Shown here: positions 26,369-35,827 of the stretch, piece by piece | How positions within the stretch are numbered: position 1 is the stretch's first letter | Layout of the letters: every line of letters starts with the position of its first letter | NCBI GenBank assembly: GCA_030442055.1 | Contig: JAUJEB010000001.1 | Location: 2,542,001-2,606,000 of the forward strand | Direction of reading: 5' to 3' | Length of the DNA stretch: 64,000 bases | Origin: Agaribacillus aureus | GTDB lineage: Bacteria; Bacteroidota; Bacteroidia; Cytophagales; Cyclobacteriaceae | Notes under the pieces: model-generated | Seen by the model: only the letters and a program-made list of their open reading frames with translations | What the model was told of the DNA's origin: nothing | The model's database searches: none | Translations under genes and position numbers: made by a program

Positions 26369-27493
26369 CTAACTCCTCAATATTTTTGCAATTACCAGTG
26401 ACAAATCTAAAAACATTATTCTAGGATTCGCATTTCTTTCCAAATGGAAATAGCTCTCGTTTAATTTAGCGGTAATTTTTTCAGTTTTTCCAAGGTTCAT
26501 AACCTTTTCAAAATTCTGGACAAAGGTTAATTCCTCTCCCTGAAGGCGCATAATGCTATCGTTTTGAAGGCCTAGTACCAGGGTTTCCCGCATCATCTGT
26601 AAACCATATTGGATCAGGCCTTTTTGCGCTTCCTTACTCATTTTCTGAAATAAGTCGGCCCATTCTACCATCTTCGAGTAATCGTTGGTAAAACACAGAC
26701 GCATCCAATCCCGGAACATCAACTGATTATCATCCTCCACCTCGGTCACCAAATGCCTGGCCTTATTCAGGTTTCCCTCAGATAAATGAGCGATCTGGCC
26801 AGCTTTTTTATCTTCAAGCTGATAGTCATTTATAAGAATTGCCTTTAGCTCAGCATCTGAAAACGTCCTTATTTTGAGAATTTGGGTTCTCGACAATATG
26901 GTTGTTAACAGTTTTTCCGAGTCATTAGAAACCAACAGAAACAGAGTTTTAGCCGGCGGTTCTTCCAATATTTTAAGAATTGCATTGGCCGATGAAACAT
27001 GCATATACTCCGGTAGCCAGATCAACATAATTTTATAGGTCGCCTCAAATGCCTTCAATGACAGCCCGCGGATAATATGCCGGCTCTCTTCTTTGGAAAT
27101 GTTTAACTGCTTGTTTTCACCGCCAAAAAATACACTCCAGTCCACTGCGGATCCATAGGGATTTTCCAGCAGGAACTTTCTCCAATCTTTTAAAAAATTA
27201 GTACTATGCGCATCTTTGGAGGCAACGCTTTTGGTACTGCTTACAGGAAAGGCAAAATGAAAATCCGGATGAATATACTTGTTCATCTTGACGCAGGAAG
27301 CACATTTCCCGCAGGCATCGGTGGGTTGCTTATCGGTACAATTTAAATAGGTAGCATAGGCCAGGGCCATAGGCAGGTTGGGACTTCCATCTTTTCCCAG
27401 AAACAATTGTGCATGGGCTACATGATTGCTGTTAACCGCATCAATCAGCTTTTTTTTAACTTCTTCTAATCCCTTTATTTCAGCAAATAGCAT
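26369..27493 (-). CDS. holB: DNA polymerase III subunit delta-prime (HolB)
   Basis: Delta-prime is a fixed part of the clamp loader that places the sliding clamp on DNA. The 374-residue protein starts with VNSNHVAHAQLFLGKDGSPNLPMALAYATYLNC, a degenerate P-loop as expected for a subunit that does not hydrolyse ATP. The zinc-binding cluster C-x8-C-x2-C-x2-C (CTDKQPTDACGKCASCVKM) and the IHPDFHFAFPV segment are typical of the family. AAA+ motifs continue with IMLIWLPEYMHVSSANAILKILEEPPAKTLFLLVS and a sensor 1-like LLTTILSRTQ segment containing the SRT(Q) arginine-finger region. It precedes hemC by about 40 bp. Confidence 0.93.
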   Translation of the reverse strand: MLFAEIKGLEEVKKKLIDAVNSNHVAHAQLFLGKDGSPNLPMALAYATYLNCTDKQPTDACGKCASCVKMNKYIHPDFHFAFPVSSTKSVASKDAHSTNFLKDWRKFLLENPYGSAVDWSVFFGGENKQLNISKEESRHIIRGLSLKAFEATYKIMLIWLPEYMHVSSANAILKILEEPPAKTLFLLVSNDSEKLLTTILSRTQILKIRTFSDAELKAILINDYQLEDKKAGQIAHLSEGNLNKARHLVTEVEDDNQLMFRDWMRLCFTNDYSKMVEWADLFQKMSKEAQKGLIQYGLQMMRETLVLGLQNDSIMRLQGEELTFVQNFEKVMNLGKTEKITAKLNESYFHLERNANPRIMFLDLSLVIAKILRS

Positions 27494-27523
27494 TAAATAC
27501 CTATTAACATGGTTTTTGATTAA

Positions 27524-28732
27524 TTATTCCCAGTCCCGGAACGCTGTAGTTTGCTCAAATATGCTTTCCAGGATAGCCTTTTCCTCGTCATCCAGCCCTA
27601 CATCTCTCCTTTCCAATACCTTTCCTGCCACCTCGAGAGCTTTGGGCAATCTGTAAGTAGTGATCGCCTCAGCGCCTCCCCAGGAAAATGAAGGAACAAA
27701 ATTTCTGGGAAATCCTCCACCAAAAATATTGGCAGAGACACCGACTACTGTTCCGGTGTTAAACATGGTATTGATCCCGCACTTGGAATGATCTCCCATA
27801 ATCAATCCACAAAACTGCCGCCCGGTGTCCGCCATGGTACGATGATGGTAATTCCATAGTTTGACAGACCCATAGTTATTTTTCAGGTTTGAATTATTAC
27901 TATCCGCACCGAAATTACACCACTCGCCTACCACAGAATTCCCCAAAAAACCTTCATGGCCTTTATTGCTATGGCCAAATATAACCGAATTATTTACCTC
28001 TCCACCTACCTTGCAGGAAGGCCCCACGGTGGAGCCGTTTCTAATCTTTGCACCCATGTTGAGGTTGGAACCTTCCAAAATACCAAATGGCCCTTTTATT
28101 TTGGCACCTTCATGGATCTGGCAATTCTTGCCTATATATACAGGGCCTGTTTCTGCATTGATAATTGCCGCTTTGATATTAACACCTTCCTCCACAAACA
28201 CGTTGTCGGGGTTGTAAACGATGGTGTGTTTGTCTTCAATACCAAAGGATGTCCGGTTACCGGTTAAAATCTCAAAGTCCGCCTGGATCTGCGCTGCGTT
28301 ATTGGCAAAAATTTTCCAGGTAGCATCAATTACAGTGGGAAGCGTTTGGTCATAATCAACCAGTTCAAAACTTTCCTTGTCTAGCCCCCCCTCCCCGATG
28401 GAAAGCATCGCCTCTAACGAACAATGGCCGGCTATGAAAACATCGCCGGCCATGAGGCACTGGTTTTCTTTAAGACTTCGAATACGATTCGCAAGACGCC
28501 GGTCCGGACAGATCGCCGCATTGATCAATAAATTTTGCGCTTCGGAATGTAGCGGGAATTTATCGCGAAGGTAGGGCGCAGTTAAATAAGAAATCTGCCC
28601 GGCTTCCATAAAATGTTGCCATTTACCTTCTAAGGTTTGCAATCCGATCAGGATTTTTCCTACTGGTCTTGTAAAGGTCAGTGGCAATAATGACTCCCTG
28701 GTTTCCGGATGATCATACAAAACAATATTCAT
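27524..28732 (-). CDS. GlmU-like putative sugar nucleotidyltransferase (NTP_transf_4, left-handed beta-helix)
   Basis: The 402-residue protein starts MNIVLYDHPETRESLLPLTFTRPVGKILIGLQTLEGKW, a hallmark of the Bacteroidota GlmU-like family with a divergent N-terminal nucleotidyltransferase-like domain. From about residue 170 there is a left-handed parallel beta-helix with hexapeptide repeats (VFVEEGVNIKAAIINAETGPVYIGKNCQIHEGAKIKGP and more). This suggests transfer of an acyl or nucleotidyl group to a sugar phosphate. Classical GlmU motifs such as LAAGKGTRM are absent, so activity on UDP-GlcNAc is uncertain. It appears to start the minus-strand run with holB, hemC, cyclophilin and RmlD-like reductase. 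Confidence 0.88.
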   Translation of the reverse strand: MNIVLYDHPETRESLLPLTFTRPVGKILIGLQTLEGKWQHFMEAGQISYLTAPYLRDKFPLHSEAQNLLINAAICPDRRLANRIRSLKENQCLMAGDVFIAGHCSLEAMLSIGEGGLDKESFELVDYDQTLPTVIDATWKIFANNAAQIQADFEILTGNRTSFGIEDKHTIVYNPDNVFVEEGVNIKAAIINAETGPVYIGKNCQIHEGAKIKGPFGILEGSNLNMGAKIRNGSTVGPSCKVGGEVNNSVIFGHSNKGHEGFLGNSVVGEWCNFGADSNNSNLKNNYGSVKLWNYHHRTMADTGRQFCGLIMGDHSKCGINTMFNTGTVVGVSANIFGGGFPRNFVPSFSWGGAEAITTYRLPKALEVAGKVLERRDVGLDDEEKAILESIFEQTTAFRDWE

Positions 28733-29076
28733 GGCACAAAAATATAAAAGTCTGGAAGAATTGAAATTTGATATTTAAAATAGAATCAAATTCACACATA
28801 AATTTCTACTGGGCCAAAATAAAATGGTACCCGGCGACTCGCATTTTGCGATTGCTTTTTACAAGATCATAAATTTCTTGCTAACGCGGGTTACCAAATC
28901 GTGTTATAATCATTAAGACTTGGGTATTGGGATATTTTTTCTGGGGTTTATAGTATTAAGACAAATCCTCACAACATTCCAATCCGGGAAACTGCCGTTG
29001 CTAACCTATTTTTTAGTGGTTATAAACAAGCAAATGGTCTCCCAACAGACTAATGGAAAGTCATTTGTTAGTGTAG
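28733..29076 (+). other. Gene-free stretch that may encode a small RNA ending at the next terminator
   Basis: No protein gene is credible here. The stretch ends in a strong plus-strand terminator although no plus-strand gene lies upstream for more than 5 kb. Just before that terminator the plus strand can fold: CAAATG (about 29021-29026) pairs with CATTTG (about 29062-29067) around an inner GTCT/AGAC hairpin. I do not recognise an RNA family and found no perfect TAnnTTTG box on the plus strand, so this is only a candidate. Confidence 0.3.
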
Positions 29077-29108
29077 AAGGTGCCTATTAAAAATAGGCAC
29101 CTTTTTTT
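29077..29108 (+). terminator. Orphan rho-independent terminator on the plus strand
   Basis: A 12-bp perfect stem (AAGGTGCCTATT pairing with AATAGGCACCTT) with a 3-nt loop is followed by a T-run on the plus strand only. No plus-strand protein gene precedes it. Confidence 0.85.
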
Positions 29109-29136
29109 GGTCACGCATTATCCATTTAACCGTAAA

Positions 29137-29170
29137 ACAAAAAACCCCGCGATGCCTTATCGCGGGGTTT
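29137..29170 (-). terminator. Rho-independent terminator after rpmE2
   Basis: A 12-bp perfect stem (AAACCCCGCGAT pairing with ATCGCGGGGTTT) with a 5-nt loop is followed on the minus strand by TTTTTTGTTTT. It lies about 23 bp after the rpmE2 stop codon. Confidence 0.92.
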
Positions 29171-29192
29171 CGAAATTTTTTTCTGTCGACCT

Positions 29193-29441
29193 TTAGTCTT
29201 TCTTTTTGTATCTTCTGTTGAATTTCTCAACCCTACCGGCAGTATCCAAAAAGATCTTTTTACCGGTATAGAACGGGTGGGAGGCCGAGCTTACTTCCAC
29301 CTTTATTAGTGGGTACTCATTGCCGTCTTCCCACTTAATAGTTTCTTTGGAACTCATAGTAGATTTAGTCAAAAACTTATAATCACTTGAGGTATCCATG
29401 AAAACCACTTCTTTATATTCCGGATGAATGCCTTTTTTCAT
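29193..29441 (-). CDS. rpmE2: Ribosomal protein L31 type B (bL31, zinc-independent form)
   Basis: The 82-residue protein starts [28 protein letters not shown] and contains [29 protein letters not shown], typical of bL31 type B. It has no cysteines, so it is the zinc-free (C-) paralogue that replaces zinc-binding L31 on the 50S subunit when zinc is scarce, or serves as the only L31 in many Bacteroidota. It is monocistronic, with its own promoter and terminator. Neither a Zur box nor other regulation can be read with confidence. Confidence 0.97.
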   Translation of the reverse strand: MKKGIHPEYKEVVFMDTSSDYKFLTKSTMSSKETIKWEDGNEYPLIKVEVSSASHPFYTGKKIFLDTAGRVEKFNRRYKKKD

Positions 29442-29484
29442 TAGTATTATATTTGAATATTTACAAGTCTTTTCAAAAGTGGCA

Positions 29485-29516
29485 CAAATTTAAAGCACTT
29501 ATTCTAATTAAACAAG
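29485..29516 (-). promoter_or_regulatory. Bacteroidota-type promoter of rpmE2
   Basis: On the minus strand TAAATTTG (29492-29485) matches the -7 consensus TAnnTTTG exactly. CTTG (29516-29513) lies 20 bp upstream at the right spacing for the -33 box. The predicted start of transcription is about 35-40 bp before the rpmE2 ATG. Confidence 0.65.
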
Positions 29517-29719
29517 GGTTTACGCGTTAGTAATGTTAAAATATTGTGGTTTCGGCAATATTGCATATCCTTTTGAAGCCTATAGTCATTAAATCAAACA
29601 ATTTTATTGATGACACGGCTTGAATGTAAGCTTAAAGTGTAATTTGAATAATATATTTTATACATTTTTCCTCATTTTAGCCGGGTATTTAATATTTTGC
29701 ACCGGCATATCAAATATCT

Positions 29720-31453
29720 ATGAAACAGTACATTATCCTCATTTCATTATTCATAGTTTCTTTCACCAAGCTTTATGGCCAAAGTGCCAATGCCCCTTTG
29801 AACAAAAGCTATTATCATCTTTTAGACCGATATGAAATAAAAAGTGGAAAACTATCCGGCGATTTCCACAGTTCCATGAAACCCTACCAGCGTAAATCTA
29901 TCGCATCGTTTGTCGATAGTTTGCTGGCGGATGAAGAAGCCAGGTACTACAGCACCACCGACAAAGATAACCTTTTATATCTGGCCAACGACAACTGGGA
30001 GTGGTCGGGATATGCTCAAAATGAAAGTAAGAAACCATTTCTGAAAAAGCTATATAAAAAAAAATCTGATCTCTACCATGTAAATACGGAAAGTTTCGAT
30101 CTCCATGTAAATCCCGTACTGCATCTGGCAGCAGGTTTTGACAAGGATGAGGAAGCAACACCTTTTATCAACACACGCGGTGGGGAGATCAGGGGTATGA
30201 TAGACAAAAAAATCGGATTTTATACCTTCCTTGGTGAAAACCAGGCCAATTACCCCCAATATGCCAGGGCATGGATCACAGACACTGTTTATCAACGGTT
30301 CTCGATCCCCAGCGAGGGTTTTTGGAAAAGATTCAATAATGATGGGTATGATTTTTTTACGGCGAGAGGTTATGTCAGTTTTAATGCCACTGAACATGTA
30401 AATCTACAGCTCGGGTTTGACAAAAACCTGGCGGGCAACGGGCACCGATCCATGATCCTTTCCGATTTTGCCAACGCCTACAGCTACTTAAAAATACAAG
30501 TGAAAGTATGGAAGATCAGGTACACCAGCCTGACAGCGGAAATGAAAGCCAACGCCAGAGCTTCGGCAGCCGGATCGCGTTCCGACCGCCGTTATCCCAA
30601 TAAATTTCTGGCCTACCACCATCTTAGCATCAATATCGGAGATAACCTGAATCTGGGATTGTTCGAAATTGTAAATTTTGGCAGTGACGATCCTAACCGC
30701 GTAACTGTACCCTTCAACCCCGGTTATCTAAATCCCATCATATTTTTCAGAGCTATCGAGCAAAATGAAGGCAGTCCCGACAATGCTATCCTGGGTGCTG
30801 ACTTTAAATGGAATTTCCTGAACAGGTTTTCGGTCTATGGCCAAATCGTGCTCGATGAATTCAAACTGGACAACGTAACTGCCGGTAACGGATGGTGGGC
30901 CAACAAATTTGGCTATCAGCTCGGTGTGAAATATATTGACGCTTTTGGTCTTCCAAACCTGGACCTACAAGCTGAAACCAACATTAGCCGGCCATATACT
31001 TATTCGCATTTCACAGAAAGGACTAATCATTCTCACTACAACCTGCCATTGGCCCATCCATATGGCGCTAACTTTAAGGAGTATATAGGTGTCGCCCGTT
31101 TTCAACCATTCCATAAATTATCATTGGTAGGCAAGCTCATCTACACCAATTATGGAGCCGACATTAATACAGTTTCCAATTTTGGAAGCGATGTCCGCAA
31201 AAGCAGTAATGAAAGGCTCAACGAAAATGGAGCACCGCTGGATGATTTTGGCAATGAACTGGGGCAGGGCATCGACACACAGGTCTTGTATGGTGACTTT
31301 ACGGCCAGTTTTCAGTTAAAGCACAATTTTTTCATTGACTTAAAAGGGATCGTCAGACAGCTGGATAGCGGTCTGGATGAAAGAGACTTCAACAGTGTGG
31401 TAGGGACTGTGGCAGTTCGCTGGAACATCGCTCCGAGGGATCTGGAGTTCTGA
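29720..31453 (+). CDS. Outer-membrane beta-barrel protein (Wzi/RemB-like)
   Basis: The 577-residue protein has a signal peptide ending TKLYGQ, then a helical start NKSYYHLLDRYEIKSGKLSGDFHSSMKPYQRKSIASFVDSLL. This resembles the beginning of capsule-assembly Wzi-like and gliding-motility RemB-like proteins in Bacteroidota. The rest alternates short aromatic-ended strands such as EIRGMIDKKIGFYTFLGENQANYP and LNLGLFEIVNFG, as in an outer-membrane barrel of 16-18 strands. The final segment AVRWNIAPRDLEF ends in Phe, as expected for BAM substrates. The family assignment is from general appearance. It lies 93 bp upstream of the ABC exporter on the same strand. Confidence 0.6.
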   Translation: MKQYIILISLFIVSFTKLYGQSANAPLNKSYYHLLDRYEIKSGKLSGDFHSSMKPYQRKSIASFVDSLLADEEARYYSTTDKDNLLYLANDNWEWSGYAQNESKKPFLKKLYKKKSDLYHVNTESFDLHVNPVLHLAAGFDKDEEATPFINTRGGEIRGMIDKKIGFYTFLGENQANYPQYARAWITDTVYQRFSIPSEGFWKRFNNDGYDFFTARGYVSFNATEHVNLQLGFDKNLAGNGHRSMILSDFANAYSYLKIQVKVWKIRYTSLTAEMKANARASAAGSRSDRRYPNKFLAYHHLSINIGDNLNLGLFEIVNFGSDDPNRVTVPFNPGYLNPIIFFRAIEQNEGSPDNAILGADFKWNFLNRFSVYGQIVLDEFKLDNVTAGNGWWANKFGYQLGVKYIDAFGLPNLDLQAETNISRPYTYSHFTERTNHSHYNLPLAHPYGANFKEYIGVARFQPFHKLSLVGKLIYTNYGADINTVSNFGSDVRKSSNERLNENGAPLDDFGNELGQGIDTQVLYGDFTASFQLKHNFFIDLKGIVRQLDSGLDERDFNSVVGTVAVRWNIAPRDLEF

Positions 31454-31546
31454 TAACCCAGGTGATCGCCAGCCGTTATGTATTATTGGCCAAATGAATA
31501 CGGATATTAAGAAAATAGCTAAATTGCGGGCCGATTCAAGATTTTT

Positions 31547-33376
31547 ATGAAGTTAATATCAAGAATATTTCAATTTGCCCGTCCCTTTCGGGCATCTGTA
31601 CCTCAATACATTGTATATACGTTTTTTGGGATAATTTTTGGTGTGGGGAGCCTGGCACTGATCATTCCTTTTTTAGAGGTGATATTTGATCAGTTGGATG
31701 CTGAAAAGCTAGCGCAGTATCAACATCAGCCACCATTTGAGTGGTCAGTAACCTATATTAAAAATTTGTTCTACTATTATTTTTTGGACTTTACCAAAGA
31801 CAAGGATAAGTTAACGTCGCTATTGTTTGTATGTAGCGTATTAATTACCGTCAATTTTCTGGGCAATCTCTTCAAATACCTGTCCGCAGTGATGTCGGCG
31901 GTGATCCGCGCAAGGCTGGTGAGGAAATTAAGAGACGCTATATATGAAAAAATAAACCACCTGGATATGGGCTTTTTTACCAACGAAAGGAAGGGAGACA
32001 CCATTTCCAGGATTACCAATGATGTCCAGGAGGTAGAAAGATCTGCCATGTACGTCATACAGGTAGTGTTTAAGGAGCCGGTAACCATTATTGTGTACTT
32101 TGGCATACTGTTTATCATGCAATGGGAACTAACTCTGCTCTCCATGCTGATATTGCCAGTTGCCGGCGGGATCATTTCAGGTATTGCCAAAAGGCTGAAA
32201 AAGGCCGCCATATTAAACCAGGAGTCCATCGGCAGGATCTTAAATGTGGTGGAAGAAAGTTTATCAGGGATGAGAGTTATCAAGGCATTTACTGCCAGTA
32301 ATTATATGCTGAAAAAATTTAAGGAGGAAGACCGCATCTATGCGGGTATTAATGTGTCGATGGCCAAAAGATTCGAGCTGGCCTCCCCGCTGTCGGAGTT
32401 TTTTGGCATTATTACAATTTCCGGTATTTTGCTTATTGGTGGTAACCTGATATTTGGTGGATCAATGGACAGCGCCGAGTTTATTGGATATCTGATAATT
32501 TTCAGCCAGGTCCTGACTCCGGCCAAAGAAATATCAAAGGCTATTTCAGCCATACAAAAGGGCAATGCTTCTGCGGAAAGAATATTCTCTATTTTAGATA
32601 CCGAACCGGTCATTAAAGATGTCAAAGATGCTATTGATGTAAAGGAATTCAATCAAAATATTGCCTTCAAATCAGTATCCTTTGCCTATGATCAGGATAA
32701 ACAGGTCTTGGCGGACATTAACTTTGACATTGAAAAAGGAAAGACCGTTGCGTTGGTAGGGCCTTCAGGTGGTGGAAAATCAACCATCGCCGATCTGATT
32801 CCCCGTTTTTATGATCCGGACCAGGGAGAGATCTTATTGGATGGTAAAAACATAAAAGATATAAAAGTCGAATCCCTGCGAAAAATGATGGGTATTGTCA
32901 CCCAGGAGTCTATTCTTTTTAATGATACGGTCCTAAACAATATCGCTTTTGGTATCGAAAATGCTGACGAGGAAGCGGTCATCAAAGCGGCAAAAATCGC
33001 TAACGCCCATGAGTTCATCACTAAAATGGAGCATGGTTACCAAACCATGGTAGGAGAACGCGGACTAAAAATGTCTGGCGGACAAAGACAACGGTTAAGC
33101 ATTGCCCGTGCTGTTTTTAAAAATCCGCCCATATTGATTTTGGACGAGGCCACATCCGCCCTGGATTCTGAGTCCGAAAAACTGGTACAAAATGCGTTGG
33201 GTAACCTGATGCAAAATCGCACCTCTGTCGTCATTGCTCACCGGCTGAGTACCATCCAGCATGCAGATGAAATCCTGGTGGTCAAGGAAGGAAAAATTGT
33301 AGAAAGAGGATCACACGATGAGTTGTTGGCAGTTAGCGGCCTATACAGTAAGTTAATTGAGATGCAGACGGTGTAA
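31547..33376 (+). CDS. MsbA-like ABC transporter, fused permease and ATPase
   Basis: The 609-residue half-transporter has about six transmembrane helices in the first 330 residues, including the LDMGFFTNERKGDTISRITNDVQEVE cytoplasmic loop typical of ABC exporters. The nucleotide-binding domain has Walker A GPSGGGKST near residue 405, the Q-loop IVTQESILF, the signature MSGGQRQR near 507, Walker B ILILDEATSALDSESE near 530 and the H-loop IAHRLSTIQ. Such exporters flip lipid A core or other lipids and drugs across the inner membrane as homodimers. MsbA function is likely but not proven by sequence. The next gene is convergent. Confidence 0.92.
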   Translation: MKLISRIFQFARPFRASVPQYIVYTFFGIIFGVGSLALIIPFLEVIFDQLDAEKLAQYQHQPPFEWSVTYIKNLFYYYFLDFTKDKDKLTSLLFVCSVLITVNFLGNLFKYLSAVMSAVIRARLVRKLRDAIYEKINHLDMGFFTNERKGDTISRITNDVQEVERSAMYVIQVVFKEPVTIIVYFGILFIMQWELTLLSMLILPVAGGIISGIAKRLKKAAILNQESIGRILNVVEESLSGMRVIKAFTASNYMLKKFKEEDRIYAGINVSMAKRFELASPLSEFFGIITISGILLIGGNLIFGGSMDSAEFIGYLIIFSQVLTPAKEISKAISAIQKGNASAERIFSILDTEPVIKDVKDAIDVKEFNQNIAFKSVSFAYDQDKQVLADINFDIEKGKTVALVGPSGGGKSTIADLIPRFYDPDQGEILLDGKNIKDIKVESLRKMMGIVTQESILFNDTVLNNIAFGIENADEEAVIKAAKIANAHEFITKMEHGYQTMVGERGLKMSGGQRQRLSIARAVFKNPPILILDEATSALDSESEKLVQNALGNLMQNRTSVVIAHRLSTIQHADEILVVKEGKIVERGSHDELLAVSGLYSKLIEMQTV

Positions 33377-33404
33377 GGATTATTTTTTGGTGAGAAAAGG
33401 CAAC

Positions 33405-34379
33405 CTACATCATCTTACCTAAGTGTATAATTCTGCTGCCGGTTTGACCGATTGGCATCGTACTTTTTCCAATTATAACCCCTTCATAAGGGGCGTGATA
33501 TTCTTTAATTAACTCTCCGAAGGCGTTGGACAATCTGGCTATTGTGGCCCCTTTTTCGACTATTTCCAACAACTTGGGATATACCTCAAGAATTCCTCCC
33601 TGATCCGTATAGAGCCATTTTGATTTCTTGCAAATTATTGATTCCTGCTGACTTTCTTCGATTTCCTCTTCCAACATTCCGAGGTAACTGATCAAATTGT
33701 AAATTCCGGTAAGGCCCGACCTGATCATTCCTTTCTGGAAGGTATTGGGATCGCCCACCTCAACAGTAATAGCATTGATACCCATTTCAAGAACCGCTCC
33801 TCTCAAAGTACCATCAACCCTTTTACTGTGTAAAATAATCTGGGCATTTTGTAATTGCGCCATTTTCATGGCACTATCGCTTTTGGGGTTTACCCTGATA
33901 TAATAAGAATTAATTCTTCCGAAACTGGCGGTATGCAAATCAATCAAATATTCAAAGCGCCTGAAGATTCTATCTAAAAGACGATGTGTATATATTTCAC
34001 TTTCATTACCATCAGTTTTACCTGGCATAATTCGATTCAGATCCACATTGTCGGTAAACATTCTCTTAAGTAAAAGGACCGAGGGCATGTTTACAATAGG
34101 CACACCCACAATTGTACCCGATAAGTCTGCTATATTTATTTGCGAAAACAATTTGTGAATCACCTTAATACCATTTAGCTCATTGCCATGCACTACCGCA
34201 GACAAACCTAAAACCGGACCTTTTTGCTTCCCTCTGGCAACAATTACCGGTATCAAAATAGGTCTGCCGATGCCATCTTCTGTCAAATGGATCCAAGCTT
34301 TATTGATGGTATTATTTTCAAATTTGTTGATGTTCAATTCCGTTAATACCGGGTATATATCTTTCATCATACAACTCAA
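33405..34379 (-). CDS. Succinylglutamate desuccinylase/aspartoacylase family zinc hydrolase
   Basis: This 324-residue member of the M14-related AspA/AstE family hydrolyses an N-acyl or amide bond with a single zinc. The zinc ligands are seen as H64 and E67 in VVHGNELNG and H149 in LIDLHTASFGR, with the substrate-binding DNVDLNRIMPG motif near residue 111 and the probable catalytic E207 in AITVEVGD. The C-terminal third (GGILEVYPKLLEIVEKGATIARLSNAFGE) is the barrel-like domain of this family. The start ATG overlaps the stop codon of the ATP-grasp gene as ATGA. The pairing with an ATP-grasp ligase suggests it trims or degrades the product of that enzyme. Substrate unknown. Confidence 0.88.
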   Translation of the reverse strand: MSCMMKDIYPVLTELNINKFENNTINKAWIHLTEDGIGRPILIPVIVARGKQKGPVLGLSAVVHGNELNGIKVIHKLFSQINIADLSGTIVGVPIVNMPSVLLLKRMFTDNVDLNRIMPGKTDGNESEIYTHRLLDRIFRRFEYLIDLHTASFGRINSYYIRVNPKSDSAMKMAQLQNAQIILHSKRVDGTLRGAVLEMGINAITVEVGDPNTFQKGMIRSGLTGIYNLISYLGMLEEEIEESQQESIICKKSKWLYTDQGGILEVYPKLLEIVEKGATIARLSNAFGELIKEYHAPYEGVIIGKSTMPIGQTGSRIIHLGKMM

Positions 34380-35800
34380 TTTATTATTTCATCGATCAGG
34401 GAAGTGTCATCATTAAATGATTTGTATAGTTTCATTTTTAGCTTTCCCTGGGGGGTAATTAATTTTTGCGCCATTTTATCGATAGCTATCGTCGCCAAAA
34501 CGGTTTGTATATAGGCCTCAATAAAATCATCTAATCCCAATCCCAATTTGTTAAAATCTTTTCTGTCCATAATAATCAGGCGGCTGGTATCGGAATCCCA
34601 TTGATTCTTTCCCTTTTTAACCGATAAATTGGTGCCTAAAACCTGCCAGGAGTCATCAATTTGCTCGAGACTATTTACCAGGGGCATCGGAGCACGTCTG
34701 GAATAAATACACAGCGGTCTATAGCCCTGATGTGTATAGTGGATCATCAACCGGATATCAGATACGTAGCTTTTTCCTTTTTTGTCAGGAACGGTACCCA
34801 CATGATACAATCTGCCCTTTTCAGTGTTAGAACTCCAGTCATAGTTCCCGATTAAACTTTGCACAATAAATCTTTCATAGTCAAATTCCATAGCCATAAA
34901 TTTATCCAATTCTGAATCTGACGTTATAGTAAAAACTCCCTGGCCGGCATTGCTGTAGGGAATTTTAATCACGGCATGCCCGCCAAATTTATGGACCCAA
35001 AATGGGATCTCAGCTTTATTGACGTCCCATATTGTTTCGGGCATATTAATATGTAAACCACTGCCTTCTAAGGTGGCATTGTAAAACTCGTAGGCCTTAG
35101 CTGCTATTAATTTGTTTCTTCCTCCCGCCAGACATGCAATGATTGGATTGAATATGACTGTTTTATTGGCTACAGGGATACGATTCCACGGTTTCTGGGT
35201 TAAATATTTGAAAGCCGCGGCGATGGGGTTCCAACCACCATCATAATAAAACTCCAGTTGGTCATTTTCAATCCTTATATGCTCGTTGTTGCCGTCATCG
35301 TAATAGGGTATTAAGAATACTTTTTGCTGAAAGACCTCCGACATGGCGGCAGCATACCCGGTAGATTCCTGTTTGTTTTTATCGTAAATCAGAGCTAATG
35401 CCCCTTTGGTCATTCTTTTGCCTTTCAAAAATAATTTAAAACTTTCTTCGATCAGGGAAACGTATCCACCGTAGTCGCTATGGTCATCGACCAGAGGCAT
35501 GGCTTTTTGACCACTGGGGCAGGAATTCGTTTCAATAACTACCATTTGCCGTTTACCACCGGCTGAGGCTGCATTGATTAAGTCAGCCCCTGACCACCAA
35601 AAATACTTAGGTTTATAGGTAAGTATCTCTTCAAGGTCTTGTGCTGAAACCATAGGCTGTAAATGGCAGTATCTAGCAATTAGCCTTTGCTTGTCAAATT
35701 TTAGAAAGAAACTTATCAACGGGTGAATAGTGGCATTAAAAGATTTTTCGTACCAGTATTTTTCTCCCTGAAAATTCCCGGGTTCAATGACCTCTATCAT
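34376..35800 (-). CDS. ATP-grasp family ligase, substrate unknown
   Basis: The 474-residue protein shows an ATP-grasp core in its middle. VIKIPYSNAGQGVFTI holds the ATP-binding Lys (K279) and the glycine-rich loop (283-288). RFIVQSLIG (near 310) supplies the adenine-side strand. VSDIRLMIHY (348-350), SRRAP (near 368) and TNLSVKKG (N391) match the Mg-ATP residues of RimK-like ligases. The N-terminal 200 residues contain VIETNSCPSGQKAMP and have no clear relative that I recognise. Such enzymes join a carboxylate to an amine through an acyl phosphate. It overlaps the aspartoacylase-like gene by 4 bp and follows the MscS gene by 27 bp. The family call rests on motif reading alone. Confidence 0.7.
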   Translation of the reverse strand: MIEVIEPGNFQGEKYWYEKSFNATIHPLISFFLKFDKQRLIARYCHLQPMVSAQDLEEILTYKPKYFWWSGADLINAASAGGKRQMVVIETNSCPSGQKAMPLVDDHSDYGGYVSLIEESFKLFLKGKRMTKGALALIYDKNKQESTGYAAAMSEVFQQKVFLIPYYDDGNNEHIRIENDQLEFYYDGGWNPIAAAFKYLTQKPWNRIPVANKTVIFNPIIACLAGGRNKLIAAKAYEFYNATLEGSGLHINMPETIWDVNKAEIPFWVHKFGGHAVIKIPYSNAGQGVFTITSDSELDKFMAMEFDYERFIVQSLIGNYDWSSNTEKGRLYHVGTVPDKKGKSYVSDIRLMIHYTHQGYRPLCIYSRRAPMPLVNSLEQIDDSWQVLGTNLSVKKGKNQWDSDTSRLIIMDRKDFNKLGLGLDDFIEAYIQTVLATIAIDKMAQKLITPQGKLKMKLYKSFNDDTSLIDEIIN

Positions 35801-35827
35801 GACTACAGAATATCAAAAAAACACAAA

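Noticed and set aside
28839-28858. Short hairpin TCGCA-TTT-TGCGA followed by a T-rich stretch
   Set aside because: The stem is only 5 bp and the T-run is interrupted, so I do not call it a terminator.
31777-32283. A 168-codon antisense frame within the MsbA-like gene
   Set aside because: It mirrors the transmembrane domain of a well-supported gene and has no start context or homologous motif.
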